64,000 nt of DNA, taken from contig DAONET010000003.1 in the NCBI GenBank assembly GCA_035403225.1, positions 1-64,000 of the forward strand, read 5' to 3'. This document shows, piece after piece, positions 62,574 to 64,000 of the stretch. The notes below the pieces were generated by a model. The model saw only the letters and a list, made by a program, of their open reading frames with translations, did no database searches and had not been told where the DNA came from. The DNA is from DAIRDK01 sp035403225. Lineage in GTDB: Bacteria; Bacteroidota; Bacteroidia; Bacteroidales; FEN-979. Position 1 is the stretch's first letter; the number at the start of each line of letters is the position of its first letter. A program made the translations under genes and the position numbers.

Positions 62574-63020
62574 TTATCTTTTCTTTCGGAAGAAATCCTT
62601 GAGCAACTTCTTACATTCCGGCGCCAGGATCCCTTTTTTTATCTGTGTCTTCGGATGCATCAGCGCACACCCGGTTAAGGTGTACCCCCGCTTTTCATCG
62701 TCGGCCCCGTAAACCACGCTTCCCATCTGCGACCAGAAAATCGCTCCGGCGCACATCACGCAAGGTTCAAGGGTGACATAAAGGGTGCAATCGCTGAGAT
62801 ACTTGCCCCCCATCCAGGAAGAAGCAGCGGTGATGGCCTGCATCTCGGCATGTGCGGTGACATCGTTCAGCGTCTCGGTGAGGTTATGTGACCGTGCGAT
62901 GATATGGTTGTCGCATACCACTACGGCGCCAATGGGCACTTCGTCTTTCTCCAGCGCTTTCTGCGCCTCTTTCAGCGCCTCGTTCATGAAGTACTCGTCA
63001 GAATATAATGTATACGTCAT
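62574..63020 (-). CDS. tadA: tRNA-specific adenosine deaminase TadA
   Basis: A 148-residue cytidine-deaminase-fold enzyme with zinc ligands His57-Ala-Glu59 and Pro86-Cys87-x-x-Cys90 (EPCVMC). It converts A34 to inosine in tRNA-Arg(ACG). Typical TadA length; the C-terminal KKLLKDFFRKKR helix is as in TadA and not guanine deaminase, though the latter is a distant alternative. It is the first gene of tadA-aldolase, behind the box at 63046-63053. Confidence 0.9.
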   Translation of the reverse strand: MTYTLYSDEYFMNEALKEAQKALEKDEVPIGAVVVCDNHIIARSHNLTETLNDVTAHAEMQAITAASSWMGGKYLSDCTLYVTLEPCVMCAGAIFWSQMGSVVYGADDEKRGYTLTGCALMHPKTQIKKGILAPECKKLLKDFFRKKR

Positions 63021-63045
63021 ACCGCCTCTATCCGATAAAACTTCT

Positions 63046-63053
63046 CAAAGGTA
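63046..63053 (-). promoter_or_regulatory. -7 promoter box (TACCTTTG) for tadA
   Basis: Minus-strand TACCTTTG fits TAnnTTTG; leader about 23 nt to the tadA ATG at 63020. Confidence 0.55.
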
Positions 63054-63109
63054 CTAACTTTTCTTCGCGATTGTTGTATCCTGAGGAACGTCACAGAACC
63101 AAAGGAAAA

Positions 63110-63829
63110 TCACTCATTATTCACGGCCGGCGCGGGTTCACCCTTCCCCATCTCTTCAATCAACCCCTCCACCTCATAAGCATCGCGGAGAAACCAGGGA
63201 CCGATGCGGGTGCGGCAGAGCGCAGTAAGGTGGGCACCGGTGTTCAGGGCTTCGCCGAAGTCGCGTGCCAGGGCGCGTATGTATGTGCCTTTGCTGCATA
63301 CGATCCGGAAATGTACTTCCGGCAAGGCGATGGCGGTAATTTCGAAGGCAGAGATTTCGATGGTATGCGGCTGCAACTCGATCTGTTCTTCATTGCGGGC
63401 GAACTTGTAAGCCCGTCGTCCGTCGATCCATTTAGCAGAGAATAAGGGTGGTACCTGCTGAAGGATCCCCGTAAACTTCCGGGTAGCTTCCCGGATCATC
63501 TCATCTGTCAGGTGGTCCGTCGGAAACCTGCGGTCAACTGCCGTTTCCAGATCAAAAGACGGGGTGGTGGCCCCCATCATGAAGGTGCCGGTATATTCTT
63601 TGTCGTACCCGATGAATTCGTCGATCTTCTTGGTATTTCTTCCCGTACAGAGAATCAGCAACCCGGTGGCCAGGGGATCCAGGGTGCCGGCATGTCCGAT
63701 TTTGATCTTTTTAATTCCCAACCCCTTGCTGATGGCGTACCTGATTTTATTCACCACATCGAACGAAGTCCACTTATATGGTTTGTTGATCAAGAGGATT
63801 TCACCGGATTCAAAATCGAAAGGGGACAT
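63110..63829 (-). CDS. truB: tRNA pseudouridine(55) synthase TruB
   Basis: A 239-residue pseudouridine synthase with the catalytic Asp51 in GHAGTLDPLATG and the downstream KGTYIRALARDFGEAL motif. It modifies U55 in the T-loop of tRNAs. It has the short form without a full PUA domain. It follows uppP by 53 nt on the same strand, an arrangement common in this phylum. Confidence 0.95.
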   Translation of the reverse strand: MSPFDFESGEILLINKPYKWTSFDVVNKIRYAISKGLGIKKIKIGHAGTLDPLATGLLILCTGRNTKKIDEFIGYDKEYTGTFMMGATTPSFDLETAVDRRFPTDHLTDEMIREATRKFTGILQQVPPLFSAKWIDGRRAYKFARNEEQIELQPHTIEISAFEITAIALPEVHFRIVCSKGTYIRALARDFGEALNTGAHLTALCRTRIGPWFLRDAYEVEGLIEEMGKGEPAPAVNNE

Positions 63830-63882
63830 GATGAGGTTTGAAAATTTGAAAAATTAAAGATTATCAGATAGAAAGATCAGCA

Positions 63883-64000
63883 TTAAAGGATGTTCAGGTT
63901 GAAGCCGGCGAAGAGAAGGGTGAGGATGACGAGGCCGACGATGATCCGGTACCAGCCGAACAGCTTAAAACCGTGGTTAGTCAGGAACGAGATGAAGGTA
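63883..64000 (-). CDS. uppP: Undecaprenyl-diphosphatase UppP/BacA, C-terminal fragment
   Basis: Reading the minus strand from the window end gives FISFLTNHGFKLFGWYRI, then a hydrophobic helix (IIVGLVILTLLFAGFNLNIL) and TAA at 63885-63883. This is the last part of UppP, whose C-terminus has the conserved F-x-x-Y/W-R-I pattern before the final helix. It dephosphorylates undecaprenyl diphosphate for envelope glycan recycling. The start is beyond the right edge. Confidence 0.85.
   Translation of the reverse strand, partial: TFISFLTNHGFKLFGWYRIIVGLVILTLLFAGFNLNIL

Overview
The window is a contiguous piece of chromosome from an anaerobic Bacteroidota bacterium, most likely Bacteroidales-like. Four things point there: many starts are preceded at about 20-60 nt by the phylum's -7 box TAnnTTTG instead of a strong Shine-Dalgarno; a secreted M14 peptidase carries a type IX secretion C-terminal domain; a pstS-TPR-exbB-exbD-exbD-tonB operon is present; and there is a SusC-type-plug/outer-membrane-barrel receptor, a DUF3109 protein and a BlaI/M56-TonB pair. 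No rRNA, tRNA, insertion sequence, prophage or CRISPR array was seen. Genes are densely packed and mostly in operons.

Layout. 1-6.7 kb: a divergent lipoprotein/secreted protein fragment, a ferritin-like di-iron protein, a CstA-type transporter, TypA/BipA, a dicarboxylate/amino-acid symporter and an outer-membrane protein. 6.7-13.5 kb: a seven-gene minus-strand operon hdrC-hdrB-hdrA-flxD-flxC-flxB-flxA, the gene set of the electron-bifurcating FlxABCD-HdrABC complex. 13.7-19.5 kb: the TonB energising operon with a PstS-like lipoprotein and a TPR protein. 19.5-30.0 kb: an 11-subunit complex I operon (nuoA-D, H-N) without nuoEFG, followed by two small unknown genes. 30.2-33.2 kb: a T9SS-exported carboxypeptidase, DUF3109 and a ferritin. 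33.3-38.4 kb: ATP synthase atpB-E-F-H-A-G without atpD or atpC. 38.5-43.7 kb: a lipoprotein, a TolC/HlyD-type export pair, tsaB and a short-form ispG. 43.7-49.9 kb: a lipid kinase, an outer-membrane protein, a nitrilase/WaaE-type glycosyltransferase/O-antigen-ligase operon and pgk. 50-55.2 kb: an autoregulated-looking blaI with an M56-TonB fusion, mlaE-mlaF-cvpA, a 54-residue lipoprotein, SprT and a soluble TonB C-terminal-domain protein. 55.2-64 kb: an outer-membrane receptor, a RhlE-type helicase, EF-G, an HD protein, a class II aldolase, tadA, truB and the 3' end of uppP.

How it works together. The main theme is anaerobic energy conservation. Flx-Hdr would oxidise NADH and split electrons between ferredoxin and a disulfide. 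A complex I lacking its NADH-dehydrogenase module could accept low-potential electrons such as reduced ferredoxin and pump ions, and the ATP synthase would use the gradient. The ferredoxin link is inference: the gene content is visible, the electron donor is not. A second theme is the cell envelope: TonB/Exb, Mla lipid transport, efflux, LPS assembly, T9SS export and undecaprenyl-phosphate recycling.

Start codons were chosen from -7 boxes, overlaps and family N-termini. Several obvious open frames begin upstream of the promoter, and these were trimmed.
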